DNA of 64,000 nt from DASVEG01 sp035540495 (GCA_035540495.1 DATLGL010000045.1:11756-75755); one strand, 5' to 3'. Counted from the stretch's first letter, positions 1 through 8,225 are shown. Notes: a model not told the origin generated them from the sequence alone. Numbers and translations: made by a program.

Positions 1-803
1 TCGGCCGCGCGGTCGGGCAGGCGATCCGTGGTCTGCACCCGGCGCCGGAGGTGCAGTTCTTCGACTACGTGTGGCCGGCGATGACCCAGATCAAGACGGA
101 GGCCGCCACCGTCCGCTGGCGGTCGAACGGGTCGTTCTCGTGCCCGATGGTGCTGCGCATCCCGATCGGCGGCTACCTCCAGGGCGGTGCGATCTGGCAC
201 TCGCAGTGCGGCGAGTCGATCTTCGCCCACGTGCCGGGCCTCATCGTCATGTACCCGTCGCGGGCCCGTGACGCTGTTGGGCTCTTGCGGACGGCGTTCG
301 AGTGCGACGACCCGGTGCTGTTCCTCGAGCACAAGCGCCTCTACCGTCAGCCGTTCGCGAAGGATCCGTTCCCGGGGCGCGAGTTCCGCGTGCCGCTGGG
401 AAAGGCCGACTACTGCCAGCGGGGCGACGACCTCACGATCGTCACCTACGGGTACACGCTGCACCTCGCGAAGCAGGCGGCGGCCCGTCTGGCCGAGGAG
501 AGCGGCGCGTCGGTCGAGATCATCGATCTCAGGTGCCTCGTTCCGTGGGACAAGGAGACGGTCGCCGAGTCGGTCGCGCACACATCGCGAGTCCTCGTCG
601 TCCACGAGGACATCAAGAGCGTCGGCTTCGGCGGCGAGATCGCAGCGTGGATCGCGGAGCACTGCTTCTCCGACCTCGATGCGCCGGTAGGCAGGGTCGG
701 GGCCCAGGACTGCCACGTGGGCTACGAGCCCGGCCTCGAGCAGGCGATCCTGCCTCAGGTCGACGACATCGTCGCGGCCGCGTCGGAGGTCCTCGCCTAC
801 TGA
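1..803 (+). CDS. Thiamine-diphosphate 2-oxoacid dehydrogenase E1 component, beta subunit (C-terminal part)
   Basis: The gene enters from the left edge; the reading frame is open from base 3, so about 266 residues of the C-terminal part are visible and the start is missing. The visible part covers the end of the transketolase-type pyrimidine-binding domain (motifs IPIGGYLQGGAIWHSQ and HVPGLIVMYPS) and the whole transketolase C-terminal domain (LTIVTYGYTLHLA, then VVHEDIKSVGFGGEIAAWI). This is the organisation of the E1 beta subunit of pyruvate or branched-chain 2-oxoacid dehydrogenase, which together with E1 alpha decarboxylates the 2-oxoacid and passes the acyl group to lipoyl-E2. The FFDYVWPAMTQIKTE segment is typical of branched-chain or fused alpha-beta E1 enzymes, but without the N-terminus I cannot decide the substrate or whether alpha is fused. 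The stop is followed 21 nt later by a strong inverted repeat. Confidence 0.9.
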   Translation, partial: GRAVGQAIRGLHPAPEVQFFDYVWPAMTQIKTEAATVRWRSNGSFSCPMVLRIPIGGYLQGGAIWHSQCGESIFAHVPGLIVMYPSRARDAVGLLRTAFECDDPVLFLEHKRLYRQPFAKDPFPGREFRVPLGKADYCQRGDDLTIVTYGYTLHLAKQAAARLAEESGASVEIIDLRCLVPWDKETVAESVAHTSRVLVVHEDIKSVGFGGEIAAWIAEHCFSDLDAPVGRVGAQDCHVGYEPGLEQAILPQVDDIVAAASEVLAY

Positions 804-824
804 CGCTGGCGGCCGCGCTCGCCT

Positions 825-873
825 GTTCTGTGAGTAGTTGTTCGACCTGAGGTCGAACAACTGCTCACAGAAC
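825..873. repeat. Palindromic repeat element, copy 1
   Basis: Two 24-nt arms (825-848 and 850-873) around a single G pair throughout, with one G-T wobble. It lies between the E1 beta stop and the start of the next gene, so it can act as a terminator although there is no T-run. The stem core CTGTGAGTAGTTGTTCGA recurs at 51453-51495, which makes this a dispersed element rather than an ordinary terminator. Confidence 0.8.
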
Positions 874-897
874 GGCTGGCGGGGCAGAGTCGCTGGC

Positions 898-1464
898 ATG
901 AAGCTGTACGCCGATCTGCCCGGAGCTCGGGCCCGCCAGATCGCTCTCGACGTGTCGGTGCTCGTGTGGTCGTTCGTCTGGGTCCGGCTCGGCATCGGGC
1001 TCTACCGCGTGGTCGAGCGGCTACGGGTCGCCGGTGACACGACCGAGTCGGCCGGGTTGGATCTGGCTGCGCGCCTCGACGGGGTGGCAGACGTCATCGA
1101 CGGCGTGCCGCTCGTCGGTCGTCAGCTGCGGGTGCCGTTCAGCGAGGCCGCGGCAGCGAGCCAAGGGATCGCAACCGCAGGAGCGACGACGAGCGACGCC
1201 GTGCACACGCTCGCGCTCTGGCTCGGCGTGCTGCTCGCGGTGCTGCCGATCGTGTGGCTCCTCTCGAAGTGGCTCCCGCCGCGAGCGCGGTGGGTGCGGG
1301 AAGCGTCGGCCGCCACCAGGCTGCGCCTCGACGACCCCTCGGTGATCGACCTCCTCGCGTGGCGGGCCGCGACGGCCCACCCCCTCGCAGTCGTCGCGCC
1401 GCACGCTGGTGACACCGCCGCGCTCGCTCGCCTCGAGCTCCGCCGGCTGGGCCTGCGAGGCTGA
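898..1464 (+). CDS. Small two-segment membrane protein, function unknown
   Basis: 188 residues. I place the start at the ATG at 898; an upstream TTG in frame at 838 lies inside the palindromic repeat and would translate it. Two hydrophobic segments are visible, about residues 16-38 (VLVWSFVWVRLGIGLY) and 103-123 (LALWLGVLLAVLPIVWLL), separated by a polar loop of about 65 residues rich in Ala and Thr, with a basic cytosolic C-terminal tail. No catalytic motif is seen. It lies directly upstream of pyrE with only 16 nt between them, but pyrE has its own -10-like element, so functional linkage is unproven. I do not recognise the family. Confidence 0.7.
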   Translation: MKLYADLPGARARQIALDVSVLVWSFVWVRLGIGLYRVVERLRVAGDTTESAGLDLAARLDGVADVIDGVPLVGRQLRVPFSEAAAASQGIATAGATTSDAVHTLALWLGVLLAVLPIVWLLSKWLPPRARWVREASAATRLRLDDPSVIDLLAWRAATAHPLAVVAPHAGDTAALARLELRRLGLRG

Positions 1465-1465
1465 G

Positions 1466-1471
1466 TACGGT
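1466..1471 (+). promoter_or_regulatory. -10 element for pyrE
   Basis: TACGGT, a TANNNT hexamer, ends 9 nt before the pyrE ATG. No Shine-Dalgarno sequence fits between them, so a leaderless or nearly leaderless transcript is likely. Confidence 0.45.
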
Positions 1472-1480
1472 CGACGCCTG

Positions 1481-2020
1481 ATGAGCAACTCCGCCGACCG
1501 CGCCCTTGCCCGCCGCGTCTACGACTCCGCCCACCTCACGGGGGAGTTCGTCCTCCGATCCGGTGTCGTGAGCAGCGAGTACTTCGACAAGTACCTGTTC
1601 GAAGCCGACCCCTCGCTGCTGGCCGACATCGCGGACGCGCTGGTGCCGCTGGTTCCGGACGGGACGGAGGTGCTGGCGGGGCTCGAGCTCGGCGGCATCC
1701 CGATCGTGACGATGCTGTCGCAGCGGACGGGCCTGCCGGCGCGGTTCGTCCGCAAGAAGGCGAAGGAGTACGGGACGAAGCGGCTCGCGGAGGGTGGCCC
1801 CGTGAGCGGCAAGCGGGTGTGCCTCGTCGAGGACGTGGTGACGTCGGGAGGCGCGGTGCTCGACGCGCTCGCCGCGCTGCGGGCCGACGGTGCGGAGATC
1901 GACACGGTCGTGTGCGTGATCGACCGCGAGGCGAGCGGTGCCGAGAACTTCGCGAAGGAGGGCCTCACGATGCGGGCCCTGCTCACGATGACCCAGCTCA
2001 AGGACGCGGCAGGAGCCTGA
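1481..2020 (+). CDS. pyrE: Orotate phosphoribosyltransferase
   Basis: 179 residues, the usual length. It transfers the ribose 5-phosphate of PRPP to orotate, giving OMP, in cytosolic pyrimidine synthesis. The PRPP-binding motif LVEDVVTSGGAVLDA is at about residues 113-127, preceded by the substrate region GLELGGIPIV and the lysine-rich loop FVRKKAKEYGTKR, all family hallmarks. The ATG at 1481 fits the family N-terminus and follows a TACGGT -10 box; longer in-frame extensions overlap the upstream gene and add nothing conserved. It converges on purM with only 16 nt between the stop codons, so pyrimidine and purine genes meet tail to tail. Confidence 0.93.
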   Translation: MSNSADRALARRVYDSAHLTGEFVLRSGVVSSEYFDKYLFEADPSLLADIADALVPLVPDGTEVLAGLELGGIPIVTMLSQRTGLPARFVRKKAKEYGTKRLAEGGPVSGKRVCLVEDVVTSGGAVLDALAALRADGAEIDTVVCVIDREASGAENFAKEGLTMRALLTMTQLKDAAGA

Positions 2021-2036
2021 CCCGCCGCCGTCGAGC

Positions 2037-3119
2037 TCAGCCTTCGAAGATCACGCCGCCGCGACCGTCGACGACCTCGCCCATCTCGAAGGCGCGCTGG
2101 CCGTGCTCGCGCAGGACGTCGAGCGCGCGGAAGGCTTCCTTCCGCGGCACCGCGACGATCATCCCGACGCCCATGTTGAAGACCTTCGCCATCTCGTCGT
2201 CCGCGATCTCGCCGAGGCGCTGGATCTCGCTGAAGATGCGGGGCGCTTCCCAGCTGCGGCGATCGATCACCGCGCCGACGCCGTCCGGGAGCGCCCGCGG
2301 GAGATTGCCGACGATGCCGCCTCCGGTGATGTGGGCGACGGCGCGCACCTCGACCGCTCGCTGCAGCGCGTTGACCGCCCTGGCGTAGATCACCGACGGC
2401 TCGAGCAGCTCCTCGGCGAGCGACCGCGGCGAACCGGGATAGGCGGGCTCGTCGAGGTTCCGCTGCGCAACGTCGAAGAACACCTTGCGGGCGAGCGAGT
2501 AGCCGTTGCTGCGCAGGCCGGGCGACGGAAGTCCGATCAGGACGTCGCCCGTGGTGACTCGCTCCCCGGTGATGATGTTGTCCCTGTCGACGACGCCGAC
2601 GGCCATGCCGACGAGGTCGAACTCGCCGGGCTCCATGGCGCCGGGGTGCTCGGCCATCTCTCCGCCGATGAGCGCTGCACCTGCCTCGCGGCATCCCTTG
2701 GCGACGCCTTCGACGAGCAGGTCGATGTGGTCGGGATCGAGCTTCCCGACGGCGATGTAGTCGAGGAAGAAGAGCGGTTCTGCGCCCTGGCACACGAGGT
2801 CGTCGACGCACATCGCGACGAGGTCGAGCCCGATCGTGTCGAACTTGCCTGCCGCCTTCGCCACGAGCGCCTTGGTGCCGACACCGTCGGTCGAGGCGAC
2901 GAGCACCGGGTTCTTGAACCGGCCCTGGGGGAACTGGAACAGCCCGCCGAAGCCACCGATGTCGCCAATGACCTCAGGCCGGTAGGTCGACTGCACGTGG
3001 CGCTTGATGCGCCGGACCGCATCCTCGCCTGCCGTGATGTCGACGCCCGCCGACTGGTACGTCAGTGGCTGCTTGTCGTCGCTCGAGTCCGAGGACGACG
3101 GTCCCGCCTCAGAGGACAC
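2037..3119 (-). CDS. purM: Phosphoribosylformylglycinamidine cyclo-ligase (AIR synthetase)
   Basis: 360 residues. PurM closes the imidazole ring: FGAM plus ATP gives AIR, step five of purine synthesis. Visible family signatures are YQSAGVDITAGEDAV near the N-terminus, GGFGGLFQFP, and CVDDLVCQGAEPLFFLDY around residue 105. The GTG start at 3119 lies 11 nt inside the end of purF, so the two are translationally coupled, and the first 20 residues are a low-complexity Ser/Asp-rich tail upstream of the conserved fold. The conserved GGGIVGNLPR and the AIRS C-terminal domain are present, so the enzyme looks complete. Confidence 0.95.
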   Translation of the reverse strand: MSSEAGPSSSDSSDDKQPLTYQSAGVDITAGEDAVRRIKRHVQSTYRPEVIGDIGGFGGLFQFPQGRFKNPVLVASTDGVGTKALVAKAAGKFDTIGLDLVAMCVDDLVCQGAEPLFFLDYIAVGKLDPDHIDLLVEGVAKGCREAGAALIGGEMAEHPGAMEPGEFDLVGMAVGVVDRDNIITGERVTTGDVLIGLPSPGLRSNGYSLARKVFFDVAQRNLDEPAYPGSPRSLAEELLEPSVIYARAVNALQRAVEVRAVAHITGGGIVGNLPRALPDGVGAVIDRRSWEAPRIFSEIQRLGEIADDEMAKVFNMGVGMIVAVPRKEAFRALDVLREHGQRAFEMGEVVDGRGGVIFEG

Positions 3120-4569
3120 GGTCGGGTGAAGGCAGGTCGTTCCCCTCGAGGACGGTCTTGCGCTGCGACGCCGAGATCTCGACGGGATACTCGCCGGTGA
3201 GGCACGCGCTGCAGAACCCGGCGCCGGGCGCGCCGATCGACTCGCGCAGGTTCTCGATCGTCAGGTAGGCGAGGCTGTCGACGCCGAGGTAGTCGGCGAT
3301 CTCGGGAACGGTCATGTCGGCCGCGAGGAGCTCGTTGCGATCGCCGGTGTCCATCCCGTAGAAGCACGGCCAGCGATACGGCGGGCTCATCACCCGGAAG
3401 TGGATTTCGGTCGCGCCGGCCTCCCGCAGCATCCGGACGATCTGGCGGCTCGACGTGCCGCGCACGATCGAGTCGTCGACGACGACGAGGCGCTTGCCGC
3501 CGATGTTCTCCCGGAGCGGGTTGAACTTGCGACGGACGCCGTTGGCCCGCTGGCCCTGGGCCGGCTTGATGAACGTGCGGCCGATGTACCGGTTCTGGAC
3601 GAGACCCTCGCCGTACGGGATGCCGCTGCGGCGGGCGAAGCCCTGCGCGGCGCTGAGCGCGGTCTGCGGCACGCCGATCACGAGATCGGCGTCGGCCGGC
3701 GCCTGGTCGGCCAGCACTTCGCCCATGCGCTCGCGTGCGCCGTACACCTCGCGGCCGTAGAGCCGGCTGTCGGGCCGAGCGAAGTACACGAACTCGAAGA
3801 TGCACAACCGCGGGTCGATGCGCGCGATCTCGAACGGCTTCATGCTGCGGACGCCGTCGTCGTCGATGACGACCATCTCGCCCGGCTCGATCTCGCGGAT
3901 GAAGTGGGCGCCGATGACGTCGAGCGCAGGGGTCTCGCTCGCGAGTACCCATCCCTGGCCGTCGAGGCGGCCGAGGCAGAGCGGGCGGAACCCGTTGGGA
4001 TCACGCACGCCGATGAGACGCCGCTCGTCCATGATCGTGAACGAGAACGCGCCCTTCAGGCGCGGCAGCACCGTCTCGACCGCAGCGACGAGATCGTCCT
4101 TGTACGTCTGGGCGATCAGCTCCGCCACGAGCTCGCTGTCGCTCGCGATCAGCCCCGGAAGCATCCCCGCCTCGGCGGCGAGCGTCTCGGTGTTGCTGAG
4201 GTTCCCGTTGTGGGCGAGGGCGAAGGTGGTGTGGTGCTCGTCGTTGCCCGCGTTGCGATGCACCGGCTGCGCGTTGCGGTACGTGCTGCTGCCGGTCGTC
4301 GAATAGCGCGTGTGGCCGATCGCGAGCGACCCGGGGAGAGCGGCGAGGTTGTAGTCGTTGAAGACGCTCGTGACGAGCCCCATGTCCTTGACGACGGTGA
4401 TGATCTCACCGTCGGACACCGCCATCCCGGCGGACTCCTGACCGCGGTGCTGCAGGGCGTAGAGGCCGTCGAAGGTCAGGTGGGCGACGTGCTGGTCGGG
4501 GCCGTAGACGCCGAAGACGCCGCAGGCTTCGCGCGGCTTGTCGTCGGTACCCCAGGAACGCCCATCCAC
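3109..4569 (-). CDS. purF: Amidophosphoribosyltransferase
   Basis: 486 residues. PurF commits PRPP to purine synthesis by making 5-phosphoribosylamine from glutamine. The glutaminase nucleophile is Cys16 (EACGVFGVYG), preceded by a short propeptide of the type removed in Bacillus-type enzymes. The four Fe-S ligand cysteines of that class are all present: CIFEFVYFARPDS, WPCFYGMD and the pair in GFCSACLTGEYP. The PRPP loop VVVDDSIVRGTSS is intact. The start is GTG at 4569; a TAGCCT -10 box ends 7 nt before it, so the message is probably leaderless. It is divergent from a PHP phosphoesterase across only 23 nt and overlaps purM downstream. Confidence 0.95.
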   Translation of the reverse strand: MDGRSWGTDDKPREACGVFGVYGPDQHVAHLTFDGLYALQHRGQESAGMAVSDGEIITVVKDMGLVTSVFNDYNLAALPGSLAIGHTRYSTTGSSTYRNAQPVHRNAGNDEHHTTFALAHNGNLSNTETLAAEAGMLPGLIASDSELVAELIAQTYKDDLVAAVETVLPRLKGAFSFTIMDERRLIGVRDPNGFRPLCLGRLDGQGWVLASETPALDVIGAHFIREIEPGEMVVIDDDGVRSMKPFEIARIDPRLCIFEFVYFARPDSRLYGREVYGARERMGEVLADQAPADADLVIGVPQTALSAAQGFARRSGIPYGEGLVQNRYIGRTFIKPAQGQRANGVRRKFNPLRENIGGKRLVVVDDSIVRGTSSRQIVRMLREAGATEIHFRVMSPPYRWPCFYGMDTGDRNELLAADMTVPEIADYLGVDSLAYLTIENLRESIGAPGAGFCSACLTGEYPVEISASQRKTVLEGNDLPSPDRVL

Positions 4570-4576
4570 CTGCCCA

Positions 4577-4586
4577 AGGCTACCGT
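4577..4586. promoter_or_regulatory. Back-to-back -10 elements, purF / PHP gene
   Basis: AGGCTACCGT contains TACCGT on the plus strand (4581-4586) and TAGCCT on the minus strand (4577-4582); the two share the central TA. The distances to the start codons are 6 nt (GTG at 4593, plus) and 7 nt (GTG at 4569, minus). The same geometry recurs at 17519-17528. Confidence 0.55.
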
Positions 4587-4592
4587 CGCTAC

Positions 4593-5414
4593 GTGCTCGA
4601 CCTGCACACCCACTCCACCGTCTCCGACGGCTCCGACGCGCCTGCGCGGGTGGCGCAGCTCGCGGCAGCCGCAGGGTGCTCCGCGTTCGCGCTCACCGAC
4701 CACGACCGGCTCGACGGCCTGGCCGAGGCGCGGGCCGCCGCGGAGGCCGCCGGCGTCGAGCTCGTCCCCGGCTGCGAGATCTCCTGCGAGGTCGAGATCG
4801 GGACGATGCACGTGCTCGTCTACTTCGTCGATGCGGGCGAAGGTCCGCTGCAGGACGCCCTCGTCCGCCTGCAGCAGGTCCGCGACCGGCGCAACGAGAT
4901 CATGTGCGAACGACTGGAGCTGTCGTACGACGACCTCGTGGCCGAGGCCGGCGGCATCGGGGCGGGGCGTCCCCACGCCGCCGCTCTGCTGGTGCGAGAC
5001 GGTCGGGCGACCTCGATCCAGGACGCGTTCGACCGGTGGCTGGCCAAGGGGCGGCCCGGGTACGTCGAGAAGGAGCGACTGTCGCCCGCCGAGGCCCTGC
5101 GGCTGGCCCGGGCCTCCGGTGGCGTGCCGGTGCTAGCTCACCCGCTGTCGCTCGAGCTGCAGGGCGCGACGTTGCGGTCGCGCATCGAGGAGCTCGCCTC
5201 ACTCGGCCTCGGCGGGATGGAGTGCGTCTACGGGCGCTACTCACCCGAGGATCGTGCACGGTTGCGCGAGATCGCGCTGGGCGCCGGACTCGTGGTGACC
5301 GGCGGGTCCGACTACCACGGCACCTACAAGCCCGACCTCTCGGTCGGCGTCGGCCGCGGCGACCTCGACGTCGCCGACGACCTCCTCGACGAGCTCAAGA
5401 ACCGCCGCCCCTGA
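4593..5414 (+). CDS. PHP-domain metal-dependent phosphoesterase
   Basis: 273 residues. The N-terminal LHTHSTVSDGS and LTDHDRLDG motifs, PGCEISCE, the PHAAAL segment and the closing GSDYHG motif are the metal ligands of the PHP superfamily. Proteins of this size and layout (YciV/TrpH-like) include 3',5'-nucleoside bisphosphate phosphatase and RNase AM, which act on small phosphoesters or 5' RNA ends; which substrate applies here cannot be told from the sequence. The start is GTG at 4593, six nt after TACCGT, so it is likely leaderless. It converges with purL, with a perfect palindromic terminator between them. Confidence 0.85.
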   Translation: MLDLHTHSTVSDGSDAPARVAQLAAAAGCSAFALTDHDRLDGLAEARAAAEAAGVELVPGCEISCEVEIGTMHVLVYFVDAGEGPLQDALVRLQQVRDRRNEIMCERLELSYDDLVAEAGGIGAGRPHAAALLVRDGRATSIQDAFDRWLAKGRPGYVEKERLSPAEALRLARASGGVPVLAHPLSLELQGATLRSRIEELASLGLGGMECVYGRYSPEDRARLREIALGAGLVVTGGSDYHGTYKPDLSVGVGRGDLDVADDLLDELKNRRP

Positions 5415-5439
5415 CGGACCCGTCCTCCCCTTCTTCGCC

Positions 5440-5489
5440 CGCTTCGGGCCCCGACCGGTTCACCGGTGAACCGTTGCGGGCCCGAAGCG
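5440..5489. terminator. Bidirectional terminator between the PHP gene and purL
   Basis: A 12-bp perfect inverted repeat (5440-5451 with 5478-5489, CGCTTCGGGCCC) encloses a second, 18-bp perfect palindrome at 5456-5473 (centre ACCGGT). It lies between two convergent stops, so it probably stops transcription from both sides; there is no T-tract. Confidence 0.75.
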
Positions 5490-5514
5490 ATGGAGGGGTG
5501 GGCGGTTCGGTGGT

Positions 5515-7737
5515 TCAGTCGTGGGCCGCGGGGGTGAGCGCGTTCGGGATGGCGCCCTCGTACGCGGCCTTCGCGTCGGCGAGCGCGATGTCGAGCAGAC
5601 CGTCGATCACGAGACGGTCTCCCTGCGCGATGCCGAGCTCCTTGAACGGGACGTCGGCCGCGTCGAGGCGGGCCGCGACCTCGTCGAGACGGTCGGGGTC
5701 GACGCAGACGACAACCCGTGACGGCGACTCGCTGAACAGCTCGCGGTGGTCGTCGACGACCTCACTCGCGATGAAGAAGCCGACGTCCGACTGCACCGCC
5801 ATCTCGGCCAGCGCCACGCCGAGTCCGCCTTCGGAGACGTCGTGCAGACCGTCGACGAGGCCGTCGCTGACGAGCGCACGAACGACGTCGATGAGATCAC
5901 GGTGGGCGACGAGGTCGAGCGACGGCAGGCGCCCGCCGGAGAAGGCGTGGACGCGTTGGGCCCACAGCGATCCCGCGAGCGTCGCCTCCGTCCGGCCCAG
6001 GAGGAGCAGACGGCCGTCGTCGACGAGACGGACACCCGCAGGTCGCCGGTCGAGCGAGTCGATCAGCCCGAGGACGGCCACGACCGGCGTCGGATCGATG
6101 TTGCGGCCGCGGGTCTCGTTGTAGAGCGACACGTTGCCGCCGACGACGGGCACGCCCAGCACGCGGCACGCCTCGCCCATCCCGTCGACCGACTCGGAGA
6201 ACTGCCACATCACCTCGGGGTGCTCGGGATTCCCGAAGTTCATGCAGTTGACGCTCGCCACCGGGCGGGCGCCCGCGCACGCGACGTTGAGCGCGGCCTC
6301 GGCGACGACCATCGCCGTGCCGAGCCGGGGGTCGAGGGCGCACCAGCGGGCGTTGCCGTCGGTCGACACCGCGAGCCCGCGCCTGGTCGGCGGCAGCCCG
6401 GGCGCCTTGAGACGGAGGACCGCGGCATCACCGCCCGGAGCGACGACCGTGTTGAGGAACAGCTGGTGGTCGTACTGGCGGTACACCCACGACGGGTCGT
6501 GCAGGAGCGACAGCAACTCGGCCGCGGCCTCGGACGATGCGAGCGCATCGGGGTCGCGATCCTGGATCTCGTCGAGATCGTCGGGCCGGCGAAGCGGGCG
6601 CTCGTACACCGGCGCGTCTTCGTCGAGCGAGTCGGCCGGCATGTCGGCGAGCACCTCGCCGTCGGGGCCGTCGAGCACCCGGTAGCGGCCGGAGCTGTTG
6701 ACCGTGCCGATCACCGACGCTCGCACCTCCCACTTCTCGCACACCTGCAGGAGCTCGTCGAGGTTGTCCGGTGTGACGATCGCCAGCATCCGCTCCTGGC
6801 TCTCGCTGATCATGATCTCCCACGGCTCCATGCCGGGCTCGCGAAGGTGGATCGCACGGACGTCGATGTCGATGCCCGACCCGCCCTTCGACGTCGACTC
6901 GCTGGTCGCGCCGGTGACACCGGCAGCACCGAGGTCTTGCACGCCGATCGCCAGCTTCCGGTCGAGGATCTCGAGGCACGCCTCGATCAACCGCTTCTCC
7001 TCGAACGGGTCGCCCACCTGCACGCTCGGGCGCTTCGACGAGCCCTCCTCGTCGTCACCGAAGCCCGCCGACGCGAGGACGCTCGCGCCGCCGATGCCGT
7101 CTCGTCCGGTCGAAGATCCGATGAGCACGGCGAGGTTGCCGTCGCCCCAGGCTCGAGCGAGGACGAGTCGCTCCTTCGGCATCACGCCGAGGCAGAACAC
7201 GTTGACGAGCGGGTTGTCCGCGTAGGTGTCGTCGAACACCGTCTCGCCGCCGACGGTCGGCACGCCGACGGAGTTGCCGTAGCCGGAGATGCCGCTGACG
7301 ACACCCTCGAAGATCCAGCGGGTCTGGGGCTCGTCGAGCGGCCCGAACCGCAGCGGATCCATCACCGCGATCGGGCGCGCACCCATGGTGAAGACGTCGC
7401 GGAGGATGCCGCCCACCCCGGTGGCCGCGCCCTGGTACGGCTCGATCGCGCTCGGGTGGTTGTGGCTCTCGATGCGGATCGCGACGGCGATGCCGTCGCC
7501 CGCGTCGATGACGCCCGCGCCCTCGCCCGGCCCCACCAGCACTTCGACGCCCTCGGTGGGCAGGCGGCGGAGGTGGACCTTCGACGACTTGTAGGAGCAG
7601 TGCTCGCTCCACATCACCGAGTACATCGCGAGCTCGAGGTGGGTGGGTTCCCGCTCGAGGATCCGCGCGATCTCGGCCGCCTCCGCGTCGGTCAAGCCGA
7701 GCGCGCGGTGCAGCGGCTCTTGGTCTCCTTCAGGCAC
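5515..7737 (-). CDS. purL: Phosphoribosylformylglycinamidine synthase, large subunit PurL
   Basis: 740 residues, the length of small PurL, which works with separate PurS and PurQ (both present at 8222-9150). The complex converts FGAR, ATP and glutamine to FGAM. Recognisable segments are SEHCSYKSSK near residue 45, the ATP/FGAR site RIESHNHPSAIEPYQGAATG, GVPTVGGE and the duplicate AIRS-type half with GGNVSLYNET. The GTG start at 7737 follows a TAGCGT hexamer by exactly 6 nt, so it is probably leaderless. It stands apart from purQ/purS by the oppositely oriented 139-aa gene, so it has its own promoter. Confidence 0.95.
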   Translation of the reverse strand: MPEGDQEPLHRALGLTDAEAAEIARILEREPTHLELAMYSVMWSEHCSYKSSKVHLRRLPTEGVEVLVGPGEGAGVIDAGDGIAVAIRIESHNHPSAIEPYQGAATGVGGILRDVFTMGARPIAVMDPLRFGPLDEPQTRWIFEGVVSGISGYGNSVGVPTVGGETVFDDTYADNPLVNVFCLGVMPKERLVLARAWGDGNLAVLIGSSTGRDGIGGASVLASAGFGDDEEGSSKRPSVQVGDPFEEKRLIEACLEILDRKLAIGVQDLGAAGVTGATSESTSKGGSGIDIDVRAIHLREPGMEPWEIMISESQERMLAIVTPDNLDELLQVCEKWEVRASVIGTVNSSGRYRVLDGPDGEVLADMPADSLDEDAPVYERPLRRPDDLDEIQDRDPDALASSEAAAELLSLLHDPSWVYRQYDHQLFLNTVVAPGGDAAVLRLKAPGLPPTRRGLAVSTDGNARWCALDPRLGTAMVVAEAALNVACAGARPVASVNCMNFGNPEHPEVMWQFSESVDGMGEACRVLGVPVVGGNVSLYNETRGRNIDPTPVVAVLGLIDSLDRRPAGVRLVDDGRLLLLGRTEATLAGSLWAQRVHAFSGGRLPSLDLVAHRDLIDVVRALVSDGLVDGLHDVSEGGLGVALAEMAVQSDVGFFIASEVVDDHRELFSESPSRVVVCVDPDRLDEVAARLDAADVPFKELGIAQGDRLVIDGLLDIALADAKAAYEGAIPNALTPAAHD

Positions 7738-7743
7738 GGGTCG

Positions 7744-7749
7744 ACGCTA
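7744..7749 (-). promoter_or_regulatory. -10 element for purL
   Basis: Read on the minus strand, TAGCGT (TANNNT) ends 6 nt before the purL GTG. No Shine-Dalgarno is possible in that space. Confidence 0.5.
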
Positions 7750-7770
7750 TCCGAGCCTCAAATGGCGTCG

Positions 7771-7799
7771 TTGTCGAACCGGGAAATACCCGCAATACT
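7771..7799 (+). promoter_or_regulatory. Promoter of the 139-aa gene
   Basis: TTGTCG (7771-7776), a 17-nt spacer, then AATACT (7794-7799), 6 nt before the ATG at 7806. This is the only one of the leaderless-type promoters here with a fair -35 box. Confidence 0.5.
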
Positions 7800-7805
7800 G
7801 GAACC

Positions 7806-8225
7806 ATGCCTCCGACCAAGAAGCGCAACAAGGCCCCGATGTCTTCGGAGCACAAGGAAGCGCTCGCACTGGGTCGCGAGCAGGGCAGGGCCGTGCGCAG
7901 ATATCTCGAGGCGCTCGAGCTCCACAAGCCGAAGCGAGGCCGGAAGCGGACACCGGATTCGATCAAGAAGCAGCTGGCGGATATCGAGCAAAAGCTGCCC
8001 ACGGCCGATCCCCTGACCCGCGTCCTCCTCATCCAGCAGCGCATGGATCTCCACCAAGAGCTCGAGACGAAGGGCGCCACGGTCGACCTCGGCGCGCTCG
8101 AAGCGGAGTTCGTCAAGGCCGCGAAGGACTACGGGCAGCGCAAGGGGATCACCTACGCGGCTTGGCGGGAGGCCGGCGTACCTCCGCAGATCCTCCGCAA
8201 GGCCGGCATCGGCCGCGCGAGCTAG
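7806..8225 (+). CDS. Conserved-looking 139-aa basic protein, function unknown
   Basis: The first 60 residues are very rich in Lys and Arg (PPTKKRNK; HKPKRGRKRTPDSIKKQ), the middle is helical with heptad-like spacing (about residues 55-95) and the end reads GITYAAWREAGVPPQILRKAGI, a compact helix-turn-helix-like motif. This resembles small nucleoid-associated or nucleic-acid-binding proteins, though I cannot name a family; the C-terminal pattern recalls the AT-hook-like domain of Lsr2 only loosely. It sits between purL and purQ on the opposite strand, has a leaderless-type promoter, and its TAG stop shares the palindrome CTAG with the purQ stop. Confidence 0.75.
   Translation: MPPTKKRNKAPMSSEHKEALALGREQGRAVRRYLEALELHKPKRGRKRTPDSIKKQLADIEQKLPTADPLTRVLLIQQRMDLHQELETKGATVDLGALEAEFVKAAKDYGQRKGITYAAWREAGVPPQILRKAGIGRAS

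Noticed and set aside
825..873. LexA/SOS box, because of the GTTCGA and TCGAAC halves
   Set aside because: The half-sites are in the opposite orientation to the actinobacterial CGAAC-N4-GTTCG box and the palindrome is far longer; it also lies after stop codons.
4570..4592. Purine riboswitch in front of purF, purL or purA
   Set aside because: purF and purL have 6-7 nt between -10 and start codon, leaving no room for an aptamer, and the purA leader is only about 36 nt.
3400..5136. 578-codon plus-strand frame across purF and the PHP gene
   Set aside because: It runs antisense to purF and out of frame with the PHP gene, so it contradicts two well-supported genes.
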